This document shows positions 51,601 through 63,767 of a DNA stretch of 64,000 nt, in pieces (position 1 is the stretch's first letter; each line of letters begins with the position of its first letter). Below the pieces are notes generated by a model, which saw nothing but the letters and a program-made list of their open reading frames with translations, had not been told where the DNA came from and ran no database searches. The stretch comes from Arthrinium phaeospermum (Eukaryota; Ascomycota; Sordariomycetes; Amphisphaeriales; Apiosporaceae): positions 744,001 through 808,000 of the forward strand of contig QYRS01000002.1 in NCBI GenBank assembly GCA_006503535.1, in the 5' to 3' direction. Made by a program: the position numbers and the translations under genes.

Positions 51601-52642
51601 TGCGCTATGGCAAGCCGTGGAAAGACTCATCTCGGAGCGCAAGGCCAACTACGAGTCTTCTCTACGCGATATCGAAAAGTTCTTGAGGCGCAAGTCGGTG
51701 GCTTCACAGGCCCAACTGCCAGATATTCGCGCAAGACAGCATGCCAAGGACAAGGCAGCTGATAAGTCGCCCATTTCGCTTGACACGGATGTTGTTGTGA
51801 CGCTGAAGGCTCTCAACCTCGGCGTCTTCCCAAGCACATTCTCGGACCACCAAGTCTTCAAGCTGGAAGCGCTCAACGCGCAGGCTCGCTTTGCCGCTAG
51901 CATGCAAAACCAACGCATCCACAGCACCCTGGGCCTCACGCTCGGGCAGCTGCGCATAGGATTGGCAGGTGTCCGCAGTACGTCGGCGCCCAAGGCGGCT
52001 TCGGAGATCTCGGTGGAAGACGTGGTGGCGCTGGCGACGGGCTCGCGCGGAGGAACGATCCTGAAGGTGCCCAAGGTGGAGGCGGTGATGCAGACGTGGC
52101 AGACGCCCGAGAGCCGCAGCATCGACTACATCTTCAAGAGCGCGTTCGAGGGCAAGGTCGAGGTCGGGTGGAACTACAGCCGCATCTCGTTCATCCGCGG
52201 TATGCTGGCCACCCATTCCAAGTCGCTCGCGAGCGTTTGGGGACGCGACCTGCCCGAGATGAGCGCCATCAAGGTGACGGGGGTGCCGGGGGCCCCTTCT
52301 TCTTCCTCTCCTACTATCGCGGAGGAAGGGACAGGAGTAGGAGCAGGAGGAGCAGGGGGAGGAGACGGAGAGAAGGAAGGAGAAGAGGAGAGGAAGCAGA
52401 AGCAGAAGATCACGGCCGAGGTGCACGTGCCGCAGTCCAAGTACGAGTACGTGGCGCTGGAGCCGCCGGTCATCGAGACGCCGCAGCTGCGCGACATGGG
52501 CGAGGCGACGCCGCCGCTCGAGTGGATCGGTCTGCATCGCGAGAGGCTGCCCAACCTGACACACCAGATCGTGATTGTGAGTCTGTTGGAGCTGGCGGGC
52601 GAGGTGGAGGATGCGTACGGGAAGATCTTGGGGTCTTCCTAG
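42685..52642 (+). CDS. csf1: Csf1-like bridge-type lipid transfer protein (BLTP1 family)
   Basis: The CDS joins 42685..42737, 42817..42852 and 42907..52642, giving 3274 residues. It is the fungal Csf1, related to animal BLTP1/Tweek, a rod-like protein thought to move phospholipids between the ER and other membranes. The N-terminus has one membrane anchor (VFLGLLLVCGFLAVVFLLYF, about residues 19-38). It is followed by the family signature DIQALQVSLLGGRIFFNGFRYHGPNE and ITWSYWL. The rest is a long run of beta-rich repeats with charged, disordered inserts, for example the Ser/Arg-rich segment around 46370-46620. A Gly/Glu-rich insert lies near 52290-52400, and the protein ends GEVEDAYGKILGSS. 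The two first introns (79 and 54 nt) are GT-AG and the last exon is 9.7 kb of uninterrupted frame. Budding yeast Csf1 is somewhat shorter. The start is inferred from splicing; identity is firm. Confidence 0.92.
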
Positions 52643-53227
52643 TTGGTTGGCGGCCTTTAGGCGGGGGAGGGAGGAAGGGACACCTTACACGCATACACCT
52701 ACACAAAAGGTAATATCATTATCGGCGAGGATGTAAATAGCAGGCCGAGCAGTCGTGGTAGTGGTAGTAGTAGTCTTTCTTGTATTCTTTCTAACCCTAG
52801 CAGACATAGCGCGGCGTTATTTCCTGATGCATTGAGGGATCACTTCATCAAAAGTTTATATATTTCATTATGGATAATTCGAACCCTGGGAGATACCAAT
52901 GAGCAATGAGTAAATGCCGTCTGATCTATCTGATGAAGTATTAGGAGCCTTGGAGCCGAATCCCAGTAGGCGCGAAGTGGACTGTGGTGCTTGGGTGCCT
53001 TAGCTGCCTAGAGTTAGGTTAGTGGGTTACTCTGATCCAACCCCGCCAACCCGAAGAAACAGGTCTCCAAGTAGAAATCAATTTACGCCCGTCGCGTCAA
53101 ACTAAGCCTTTCTACGCGTCTACCCAGAAATCCATCATCCCCCGCCAAACACCACCATACGTCGACATAGCTACATCACACCTCCTCCAGGCCCAACAAG
53201 CAAGCTCACACATCTCCAGAATTAGCC
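52643..53227. other. Intergenic region, csf1 to rfa2
   Basis: This 585-nt tandem gap should hold the csf1 3' UTR and the rfa2 promoter. A GTAGTGGTAGTAGTAG tract lies near 52756-52774. No coding feature or RNA gene is seen. Confidence 0.55.
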
Positions 53228-54217
53228 ATGGGTGGTAAGTCAACCTGTTGTCTCTGCGATACCACATAGCAGCAGCCAATCCCTTACTCACCATGCCAAC
53301 AGACTCATACGGCGGCGGCTACTCCCGCACATCTTACGGCGCGGGCGGTGGCGACGATGCAGGAGGTTTCGTATACGGCGGCTCCCAGGGCGGTAGTCAG
53401 AGTGGTGCAGGAAAGGTATGTCGCCCTTCAATTTACGAGCCCGAAGTTCTCTACCACCCACGCCATGCAACTAACGCTTTTTGCTTCATCTATAGGGTTA
53501 CGGCGATGACACCCTGCGCCCTGTCACCATCAAGCAGCTCATCGAGGCCGAGCAAGCCTACCCCGACGCCCCTTCCGAGTCGACGGCCTCGAGGTGACGC
53601 AGGTGACGTTTGTGGGCATGGTGCGCGCCATCTCGCCGCAGACGACCAACGTGACGTTCCGCCTCGACGACGGCACCGGCATCATCGAGGTCAAGCAGTG
53701 GCTCGACGCCGACAAGCAGGACGACGCCGGCAAGGAGCCGTTTGCGCTCGACTCGTACGTGCGCGTCTGGGGCCGCCTCAAGAGCTTCAACAACAAGCGC
53801 CACGTCGGCGCCCACGTCATCAAGCCCGTCGTCGACTACAACGAGGTGCAGTACCACCTGCTCGAGGCCACCTACTGCCACCTCTTCTTCACCAAGGGCA
53901 ACCCCGGCGGCGCCGGCGACGGGGGCGCCAACGGCGGTGGCGATAGCATGTTTGTGGACGGCGGCCACGGGGCGGGCGGCGGCGGCGGCGACGTGCCCAT
54001 GAACGATGGGTTGCGGATGGTCTCGGCTCGGGCCCGGCAGGTGTACCAGTGGCTGTCGAATTCCGAGGGCGGCAACGAAGGCATCCACGCCAACATGATT
54101 TCGCAGGCGATGGGCATGAGCATCGGGGAGGTCCTCAAGTGCGGCGAAGAGCTTACCAGTGCTGGCGTTACGTACACGACGGTCGACGACGAGACGTTTG
54201 CTATCCTGGACTACTGA
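53228..54217 (+). CDS. rfa2: Replication protein A 32-kDa subunit (RPA2), one apparent frameshift
   Basis: The model joins 53228..53234, 53303..53415 and 53496..54217. RPA32 is the middle subunit of the single-stranded-DNA-binding complex used in replication, recombination and repair. The Gly/Ser/Tyr-rich N-terminus (SYGGGYSRTSYG) is the usual phosphorylation region. Then comes RPVTIKQLIEAEQ and an OB fold with VTFVGMVRAISPQTTNVTFRLDDGTG and IIEVKQWLD. A C-terminal winged-helix region (GIHANMISQAMGM to DDETFAILDY) ends the protein. Between AYPDAP and VDGLEVTQ the frame slips by one base at the C4 run 53569-53572, so one C is probably missing, which would give about 277 residues. Exon 1 carries only 7 coding bases. 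Introns of 68 and 80 nt are GT-AG. As written, translation would end just after the slip at about 53597. Confidence 0.92.
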
Positions 54218-54905
54218 TCTACTCGCGAAAATGAGATGGAAATAAGGAAAGGAGCAAGCAGGAGATAAAAACTAAACCACGGAAAGGGGACTACTGTATG
54301 GTCACTCCATGTATTGGCCAATCTCTGTCGCAGGAAATGGATGGAATTGGCCCCCAAGACGTAGGTACATAGCGGCCAAGAAAAGGCGGCCATACGTCAA
54401 GCATATGGGCGGTAGAGACTCAAACAAGGAGTGGCGTTGGCATAATAAGCTGACTAGATATGAAATGATTGACTAATGATACCTCATATATGAGCACCAC
54501 ATTCAGAGCTCATTTTCTCTTTCGACGTTTGGTTACCACCGGAAAATTCGCGAAACTGCTTCGGCAGGTGACAATCTGATGTGGCGCGATGCCCGGTGCT
54601 ACAACCTCCTTCGTCCACCTACAATTTGCCCAAATACCTGCGAAAACCAAGATCCAAAGAACTAAGAAACGAAACTTGTCATCAGTCGTAAAAAGGATGA
54701 AGCGAGTGTACGAAGAGAATAAGTAAGAAACTGTCACTGGTTAGTTGTAGTAACATAATACATATTTGGGACAAAAGGAGGGGCAAGAGAGGCGATCGGT
54801 TGGTACTTACCATAACTGCCCCATTTGACAAAATTGAAATCATGATATCGTTAATACCATATGCCGGGTGGACTTCGAAAAGCAGTGATGCTACGCAGTG
54901 GTCTG
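54218..54905. other. Convergent intergenic region, no gene seen
   Basis: This 688-nt gap lies between the stops of rfa2 (+) and the second GNAT gene (-). Two minus-strand open frames (54510-54737 and 54682-54909) code for hydrophobic but unrecognisable peptides and overlap the GNAT stop region. I treat them as chance. No RNA gene is seen. Confidence 0.55.
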
Positions 54906-56543
54906 TCACTGTACCCTCTGAGCCAACCCGCCACCACAGACAATCTGCTTGTTCATGTGGTGGTGATGATGGTGACCAGAAGCCGCAGCCGCCGCCATGA
55001 TGCCCGACTTTAGCTGTTGCTGCTTGTTGTTGTTAGGGGCACTGGTCGATGGTGACGACAACGGCGTCGGCGCAGCAGCCGCCGTGAAGTGCGGATGCTG
55101 CTGCTGCTGCTGCTGCTGTTGTCGTTGCGGGTGGGGCTCGCGGACCATGATGGACATGCGGACGGGCGGAGGCGGCGTAGAATCGTCGTCGGGCGACCAC
55201 GACTCGTCCATGCCCATGTAGATGTCCTTCTTGACCTCGAAGCCGAACTTGGCGTAGTAGGCGTTGTTCTTGAGCGAGCTGGACTCGAGGTACATGGCGC
55301 GGTTCTCAGCGTCGGCCTATATATTCGAGGAGGTCAGACGGCGATAGAGTCCTCACAAATAAGAGCAAAGGTATATAGGAATAAGAAGGGAGGAAATGCT
55401 TTGCTTAGGTACCTTGACAGCCATGTCCTCAATCAGCTTGGCCGCGTATCCGCGCCCGCGCCCGCTGGGCTTGGTGCCCAGGTAGACGAGGTAGTAGCAG
55501 TCGTCGTCGCGGTCGCCCATGACGTCGCGCTTGGTGTCGTGCAGCAGGGGCAGCAGCTCGCCGTAGTAGCGGCGGCGGCCCTCGGGCGACAGCTGCCAGT
55601 AGAGGCGCCACATGCCGCTGCGCAGCGTCGTCCACCAGTCGTCCATGGTCTGGCCGGGCGGGAGCCTTTTTGTGGAAGAGAAGGGGGTGGGGGTTAGTAA
55701 AAGGGTTTCGTGGAGTCATGTGCGTAGGATATACGTTCAGTGTAAGGCAAGGAGGGACGGGTTTGGGTCTTTCTTCTTCTTCTTCTCTGTATCAACTGCC
55801 GCAGCTGATGAGAAAAGGGAAGCGTGTAAGAGAAAGAAGTAGCTGTAGATGAGTTTCATCATTGGATCGACTGCTTGGTCGTGGTGCTGGATTTAGGGGA
55901 AAGGAGTCAATAAGACAAATAGGGGTTTATCCATCACCGCATCCCCTCTTATCACCATTCCACCGGAGTAAACCAGATCCAGGAGGAAAAGCAGCGCATT
56001 TTTGTTCAGGCGAAATAGGCATAGATAGAGAAAGGGGGGGAATGAAGAGTAAGGGTGTAGCAAGACAGCATGTACTCACCAAAGAGCAACCCCGTCATAA
56101 TCCGCCCCAATGGTGGTCACCACACCACTATAACAGTGCGCCGCGACGATGTAGTTCATAATGTCGACATGAAGACGCCACTTCAAGGTATCGTCGCCTC
56201 CGTCGCCGCCTCCTTCGGCGTCGACCAGGTACCGGGCCAGGTCGTCGGACGCGAAGGCCTGCGCCAGCGAGAGCGCGGCCTCCTTGTACTCGGCGATGCC
56301 GATGGCGCGGACCTGGTCCCCCCACTTCTCGGGGACGAGGGACCGGTGCTCCAGGACCGGCACGGCGGCCGGGGGTTTGGCCGTCGCGGCAGCAGTAGTG
56401 GTAATGGCCGGCGCGACCACCGCCGCCTGTCGGTTGAGCTCGAGGACGGTGCTGCTGGCGGGGGTGTTGTTGGGGGTGAGGACGGAGGTGGTGGTGGTAG
56501 TCATGGTGGAACTGCTGGTACTGCTATTGTTTAAGTGCTCCAT
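54906..56543 (-). CDS. GNAT-family acetyltransferase with long disordered ends
   Basis: The CDS joins 56543..56080, 55665..55413 and 55316..54906, giving 375 residues. It is a GNAT-fold protein of a fungus-typical type. The N-terminal 60 residues are Thr/Ser/Ala-rich. The fold includes LPPGQTMDDWWTTLRSGMW, a core strand CYYLVYLGTKPSGRGRGYAAKLIEDMA whose RGRGYA loop should bind acetyl-CoA, and ADAENRAMYLESSSLKNNAYYAKFGFEV. The substrate is unknown. The last 110 residues are low-complexity: a run of eight Gln from a CTG/CAG repeat, Ala/Ser stretches and a run of six His. Intron 1 is unusually long (55666..56079, 414 nt) and intron 2 is 96 nt; both are GT-AG. Whether the low-complexity tail is translated to the stop at 54906 or spliced away is uncertain. 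Confidence 0.83.
55098..55124. repeat. CTG/CAG repeat encoding polyglutamine
   Basis: About eight CTG units on the plus strand lie inside the third exon of the minus-strand GNAT gene, where they read as CAG and code for glutamine. It is a site of likely length variation between strains. Confidence 0.85.
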
Positions 56544-58687
56544 GGTGTCGTTGTACTTTCTGGGCCACTACTTGATTTTTGTTGATACTTCTGATATGTT
56601 CAAACTTGATTATTATCTGATTGCAATAGCGTGTTAGTGTTAGTCTGACATAGATGCTTCACACCCACTGGTTACTCCTATACACTTAACCATGTTGATG
56701 AGACTGGGGGGTGGCAATATATACTCGCAATACATATCTCCATCCCCCCTTCCTGACAAGAGACTTACTCGGTTTACTACTTGTTGTACTTGATATATTC
56801 TGGATACTGTCACCCGTGTGGACTCGAGAGAGCTGGGTTCTCGAGACGGGCATGAATCGGGACGGGTGGCGCAGGCAGTGAAGGCTTTTCCGCAAGTCAA
56901 CAGACATCAATCTTGTGTTTGACGGGGTGAGCCTCTAGAAAGATGATCCGTGTGATAACAGAGGAGTGGTCCAAGACTCAGTGTATCAAGCGGCGAAATA
57001 TGAGGAGAGCGAGTTGAAAAGCGATGCAGTAGAGCAGGCAGGTGTTGTGTGGGCGTCTGTCACGTCCTGGGGACTATATATGAATACGTTCAGGGCCGAG
57101 CGACTCCTGATTGACAAGATGAGGGTTCGGGATATAGGTAATGTGATACGCGGGCGATCTGTTTATACGTGCACGGAAGGCAGTATATGCACAAACAGCA
57201 AGGGTCAGGATTAATAAGAATGGAAGAGGTGACAAGAACAGTTCAGGTTATGCAAGTAGCCACAAGAGAAGGCCCTCAAAGAGCGTCTTGAAGATATATA
57301 TCTGCAGTACACCCTGATAGAATGGGGTTAGTACCTAAGGTATATACGCAAGAGCAATCCCAAGTATTGTCCCTTCTTGTGTCTCCTAGCAGCCTTGAAA
57401 GTCGGGTAGTATATCGCAACCGGGAAGACTAGCAAACAAGCAACTGTTGACTATTTCCAGTGGATGAAGAAGAGGGAAAACCAGAAGAAGAGCATCTAGA
57501 GTGGCGCCCGGGGGGTTCTTTAACACCGGAAGAGAGACAAAGCCCAAGGTCAGTAAAGTCAACAAGGGTACTACTTTCACTCAAAAAGTTGGTAAGGCGT
57601 GGGATGGCTGCAGCAAGCCTACATCACGGTTTCATTGCCTTGTGTATGGGCGAAGAGGAAGGATGCGGCATCGTGTAAGATGGTAGGCTGTGGCCCAGTT
57701 CGTTCGTTGTACATCTTGCACGTACGCATAGAGACATGTACATCGGACACGGCGGCTCGGGGCTCTCCTTTGTCTCATTGCGTCCGCCAGTCATTGGACC
57801 GCCCGGAAGACAACGGAGTGTAATTATGATGCGTGTTACATACTGCCAAGCCCATCATTGGCTGGAGGAGCAGGGCGAGCGCCTGTCTCTCTCGACTGAT
57901 GCAGTAGATGAGTATCGCTCCTTGGCTTGGCTGCTTGGGGGGTTAAGCGATGGGTGTTCAGTTGCGTGGCGGGAATGCATTCGGTTCTGCAGCTAGGCCG
58001 GCTCGCAGATGTTTGTGATCACCGAAAGTGGGGTTGGTACAGCGTAACTAATGTGGTTTAAGGTGAGAAGAGCCAATGGCTGCTACCAGGCCGGTTGCCT
58101 AGTATGCAAACTGCGTCGAGTCGGATCAGCTGATGCCCGCCTTGCTGTTTCCCGCCGCCCACATCATCAGGGTTTCGGGCAAAGCTTTGGCTTCCGTCGC
58201 TCTTTTGCGCTGCCAGCAAGCCAGCTTGCCCGAGAGCTTAATACTGCCTGGCCATGTATGTACACACGGCATGCTGGCTTCCAGATGTACCGAACATCAT
58301 CACTCCAGGTGGTCGGTCTGACAGGGCCCAGGCTTCTTCTGCCCGGGCTGTCAGACAAAGGACAGAAAGTAAGTTTTGCCAAGGGAGGAAATTGAAGATT
58401 AGATTTATGCCGGTGCGCTCCCCAGAGAAAGGGCGACTCCTTGCCCGAGTTATATGAGAAATCGGATATCTTGAGGGAAAGGAAATAGAAAGCATAGGTA
58501 GCTGCTGCTGCTACTGCTGCTGCTGCTGTTCAACCAAGTAACAACCAAAAAAGCAACTCCACGTCCCCGTTCTTGTTGGGGCCCCACCTTCTGTCATATG
58601 TTGTGTTGGCCCCTATTGAGCCTTGCACAACCCTCGCCCATCCCACCGTGGCCGATACACTGCATTATGTGAGGTAAGACGTGCTGC
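56544..58687. other. Intergenic region upstream of the second GNAT gene
   Basis: These 2.1 kb lie between the GNAT start and the idi1 stop, both on the minus strand. Open frames are short and uninformative. A CTG-type microsatellite is at 58501-58530. No RNA gene or mobile element is recognised. Confidence 0.55.
58501..58530. repeat. Non-coding GCT/CTG microsatellite
   Basis: About nine GCT units interrupted by one ACT lie in the 3' flank of idi1, 160 nt past its stop codon. Unlike the CTG tract at 55098 it lies outside any coding frame I can support. Confidence 0.7.
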
Positions 58688-59658
<971 letters not shown>

Positions 59659-60526
59659 TTTAGGCTTAACCTAGCAAAAAAATCAAAATAGTAAAAGAAT
59701 TGTTCAAGGGTATGTAATGCAACTTCAAGATCGTCTGAAGTCTGAAGTCTGGTCGAGATGGTGATGGTCCTCCCGCCAATTTATTAGTAACGGGGAAATA
59801 AATCAATGGCAGCGACACTAGCTAACCCAACGGCCCAGAAGTCGCAGCAGCGCGAGGGGCACTCCAATTTAGAGAGGACCCCGCCAACCGATTTCTTTTA
59901 CCGACAACCCAATGTAATTTCAGACGAGTCAGAGAGTCAGATACAGTAGTGCCAGGGGTCTGTCTTCCTTCAACACTGGACTCCCCGCTCGGTCCTCCAT
60001 AGTACTACTACTTGTGGCATCCAGGTCAGCGTCGGCGAATACTTGATTGATCAAATCTGTCACATACTGCTGACGTTACCTGCTGCTGGTATCGTCATCC
60101 GGCTGAAGTGGGGCCTTCCCACCAAACTCGGGTTCCGACTCCCGATTCCCGTTGCTATCGATTCCCGTCGCTGTACTCCCGAGATCCCCGAGTCTGAACG
60201 AAAGTCAGGCTGGAGCGGTATCTTTAACGGTGCATTGCACAGTTCCAGCTCGCCAAATCTCAAGGGGGATAATGACTCCATTAGATCAGGCACAAGAAGT
60301 GACAAATAACAGTAATAATTAGGTTCCATGACGTGCCCAGTGTAAGTCGCTATTAGGTCGCCAATACGATCCAAAACGTAAGGTAAGCTTCTAGGGAAAT
60401 GGAAGATACACAGAAACGCCACTGATGCAGTTCCCGTCCGAGGTGGCACTATAATCATCAAGTAAAACAACGATCCGGCCCTCCATCCTACCGCCATTAT
60501 GACTGGCAGGGCCTCACTGACCCCTT
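59659..60526. promoter_or_regulatory. Region upstream of idi1 and downstream of the MATE gene
   Basis: This 868-nt gap should hold the idi1 promoter and the MATE 3' UTR. On the minus strand a T-rich stretch ending GCTAG lies 12 nt before the idi1 ATG, resembling an intron acceptor in the 5' UTR. No coding feature is supported. Confidence 0.4.
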
Positions 60527-62756
60527 CTAAGCACTGGCGTTTCGATCCTCGGCCTCGCGAACAGACTGGTCCCAATCGCTTCTCCAAATATAGATATACT
60601 CTACTGAAGCCACACTTTTGTCACCGGATTAGTATGTTCCGCGAAGAGAAAGCAGGGTGCACTGGTAGTACAAAGCAACTTACATGACGAGTCCGATCGT
60701 GACGCCGATCCAGAGTCCCTCCAGACGCCAATTCAGCCCAAACGCCAGACCAAACGAAATCGGCAGCGCCACCAGGTAGTAAGACAGCAGGTTCGCGTAG
60801 CCCCCAAAATGCTGACGGCCGATGCCCCGCAGCAGGCCGTGGGCCATGGCGGCCATGCCGTCGAAGAGCTGCATGACCGCCACGAGCGGCATGATGGTGG
60901 CCACCAGCTCGATGACCTCCTGGTCCGACGTGAACAGTAGGGGGAGCTTGTATCGCAGGCTCGACAGCAGGGTCACATTGAAGAGGGCCACCATGAGGGC
61001 GCCGAAGAAGGCCACCTTGGCGGAGGTTTTGGCGGCGTCGACCAGTTTGGCCCCGATGAGGTTGGCGAGGCGCGTGGAAGCGGCGATGGATAAGGGGAAC
61101 GGGATCTGAAAGGTGGTCGACGTCAAAGTCATGAGGCAGCTCTGCGCCGCTAGGTACGACGTGCCAAACTGGCTGCTAGCCAGAGTCAAGATCTCAAAGG
61201 CAAACCACTCAGCCAGAACCATAATCATACCAGGCAGAGCCAACCTGATCATAGGCCCTTTTGATGCAACTACGGTTAGCACCAAAATCATGGCGTATTT
61301 GTGAAGAAAGGATATGGACTCACCCCAATTTGTCAAAGCGCGCCTGCTAAAGCCGCCCCAGCACTGCATTCCATCGCCGAACCTGACGTATAGGAAGAGG
61401 AGTACTGGCATCAAGGTCTGGGTGACGACAATAGCAATCGGGGCCCCTTTGAACCCCCAATCGAACTTCCAAACGAACAACCACTGCATCAAGACGTTGA
61501 GGGGGGCCGCAATGACCAGTACGTAGGTGGTCACATGGAAGAGCCCCTGGGACTGGACGAACCGCTTGCCGCATTCGAGCGCACAGAATCCAGGTATACC
61601 GGCAATTATGATTCGGAGGTACAAGCCGGCCAGCTCGGCAGAGCGCGGGTCGGGGATCATCAAGAGCAGGATATCCTCGGCGAAGAACCAGACAACAGCA
61701 ACAGGCAGTGTCAGCGCCCACAGGAAGTAGATCATCCGTTGGAACTGGAGACCGACAAGATGCTTGTGGCCGGATCCGTAGGCTTGACTGCAGAGCGTAT
61801 CCAGGCTTGTCGTAAGGCCCTGGAAAGGGGCATAGCACTGCAACACACTGGAGGTCAGCGGCTGGGCTTCAACGAGCTCCTCCTTTCTGGGAAACTCCCA
61901 TATCCACATTCAAGAGTAACAATGGGTTATGGATGATACTCACGGTAATGTTCGCCGTCATGGTCGCAACTATCAAAAAGTGTCAATGACTTCACCAGGA
62001 TAGGGGGCGAGGGGGGCCATCATGCTTACGGCTCACTGCGCCAAGCTCGATCTTTCCGATGTGTCCCACGCTAAAGATGCCCGATATGCTGATGCTATAC
62101 TGCAGAACGAATGTGACAATCAGGGGCAGAGAGTAGACAGTGATTGTTTTCACTTCCCTCTGCCATGTCGTGTGGATCTTACCCGATGCCACGGCAGCAT
62201 CCCATTGCTCGCTGAACTGTCGATCACTGGGGTCTTGCCCAGGCGTGGTACTGCCCGTCAAAAGCGGCGAGCGCTCAGAAGGTCCTACCCCCGAGGACTC
62301 CCCCGCTTGAGGTTTGGCGTCGCCGAACAGGCGCTGGTAGGCACGCGCGAACATGCCCACGTCCTCGTCTGGAGACTGGTCCGGTCCCAGGAGATGGTTG
62401 TCTCTCAGGAGAGCCTGTTCCTCGTTCCGGGACTGCTTCTTTTCGACCCTGGTGAGCACCGGCCCGTCCGCCGGCTCCGGCAGCATGACCGGCCGCCGAT
62501 CGCCATAGGCCACGCCGGCGGGTTGCCGGTACAGGGTCGGGTTGGCGCCGCCATCTTCCGCGTCGCTAGAGCCCCCCGAGTGCTCGGCTACGATGCCGGC
62601 TTCGCGGTCCTCGGCCAGATCTTGGGCCAGAATCCCGTGGGCGAGGGGAGATGTGGCTCGGAAAGAAGGGGTCCAGGACGATGCAGCGGCTTCTGTGTGA
62701 TCATCTCGCCTGCCGTCTCCTCTCCCGTGGGAATCCATTGGTCTCGGGTTCGTCAT
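60527..62756 (-). CDS. MATE-family multidrug/toxin efflux transporter
   Basis: The CDS joins 62756..62030, 61969..61944, 61837..61324, 61257..60684 and 60614..60527, giving 642 residues. It is a 12-helix MATE antiporter, a family that exports organic cations or other compounds in exchange for H+ or Na+. The first 215 residues are hydrophilic, Pro/Ser/Asp-rich and probably cytoplasmic. The membrane domain starts at VYSLPLIVTFVLQYS. Diagnostic elements are QGLTTSLDTLCSQAYGSG, ALTNWGPMIRLALPGMIM, FEILTLASSQFGTSYLAAQS and LLRGIGRQHFGGYANLLSYYLVALP. The last exon adds VASVEYIYIWRSDW. Exon 2 is only 26 nt. Introns 3 and 4 both end in AAAAG. The frame is intact. Substrate and membrane (vacuole or plasma membrane) are not shown by the sequence. 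Confidence 0.93.
61944..61969 (-). other. 26-nt microexon of the MATE gene
   Basis: On the minus strand this exon lies between GATAG and GTGAGT. It codes for ATMTANIT plus two bases of the preceding leucine codon, joining LGAVS to CYAPFQGLTTS. The join is in frame and gives the conserved MATE helix. Confidence 0.88.
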
Positions 62757-63767
62757 TGCTTCCTCAATTCGGATGAACCCTATTCGCCGCAGTTGAGAGT
62801 GCCGCCAGATTTTAGTGCTGACCTACGGGACCGAAGCAGTTCCCGGCTGCAGTATCGTCAAGTGGAAGTAAGAAAAGGTTACAGCGCTCCAGGGGTGGTT
62901 GCTAGATAGGACGAAATCAAATGCACCTCAAAGTTGGCAATAAGCAGAGAAGGGTTGGTACGAGTATGACTCCTCACATATAAGCAGTAAGCCTGGCCTG
63001 GTTGTTATATACCTACATACATGCCTCATACCTACCTACCTTATGTAGGACACCCTCCGCCATTGACGATATATGGCTTAGTTTGGAGGCGTCTGCATCC
63101 GGGATCTCCCAGCAGTGTCGAAGCCCACCAAATCTAACCTCTTAAAATGTTGGTTTGCTGCCGGAGGCTGCAGACTGCAGTCATGGCGAGTCCCCGGGAG
63201 CTCACCGCTACTGGCTGGGCTGGCTGGGCCGCCTGCTTTACTTATGCTGTTCATGATGCATACTGCGTGATACTAGTTAGCGTGCAGGCAAGCTCCCTTC
63301 ACGGCTCGGAGGGGTGGGTGAGATTCGGGGTTGCGATGAAGGGAAATAGCCTGTCGCGCGGTTTGGTTTGGTGCTAAGGCATAAGGTTAAAAGAGCGATT
63401 GGCCGCCACAGCGCACGACACACGAGCAGCGCAGCAGAGCTTCGGTGGGTTGCCCCCTGCCAGCGCCTGGCCTGTCCTGGCCCCACGTTTTACTGGGCGT
63501 TTGCCGTGTCGAATCTGGACTGCTCGCGGCCTTCCACATTTGTGCAAAGCCTCGAGTTCCTGACATCGGGTCGCCATTGGATCGCGTGTCATATATTCTT
63601 GTTTCTCATTTCTCTTCTCAATTGGCCTTTGCTCTGACATCCTTGCGCATTTTCTTTTTTGCTATACGTTCGTCCACTCGGCCAAGATTTCGATTACAGA
63701 CTTGCCAGCACTCCTGAGGTTGCGCATCCTCCTTTAGTCAAGGCCGCGCAGATCGTTCAAAGAGACG
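62757..63767. promoter_or_regulatory. Divergent upstream region of the MATE gene and the right-edge gene
   Basis: This 1-kb gap lies between the MATE start (-) and a possible gene start at 63768 (+). It contains TACCTACATACATGCC and CCTACCTACC motifs near 63010-63045 and a T/C-rich tract at 63590-63660. Open frames here overlap on both strands without recognisable sequence. Confidence 0.4.

Noticed and set aside
51704..52564. 286-codon open frame on the minus strand
   Set aside because: It lies antisense to the conserved csf1 C-terminus in GC-rich sequence; its Arg/Leu-rich content is a shadow of the real frame.
54510..54909. Two hydrophobic minus-strand open frames that could be extra exons of the second GNAT gene
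   Set aside because: No acceptor/donor pair gives a convincing join and the peptides match nothing known; one overlaps the GNAT stop codon.
62022..62909. 295-codon open frame on the plus strand
   Set aside because: It is antisense to the MATE N-terminal exon and has no conserved motif or plausible start context.
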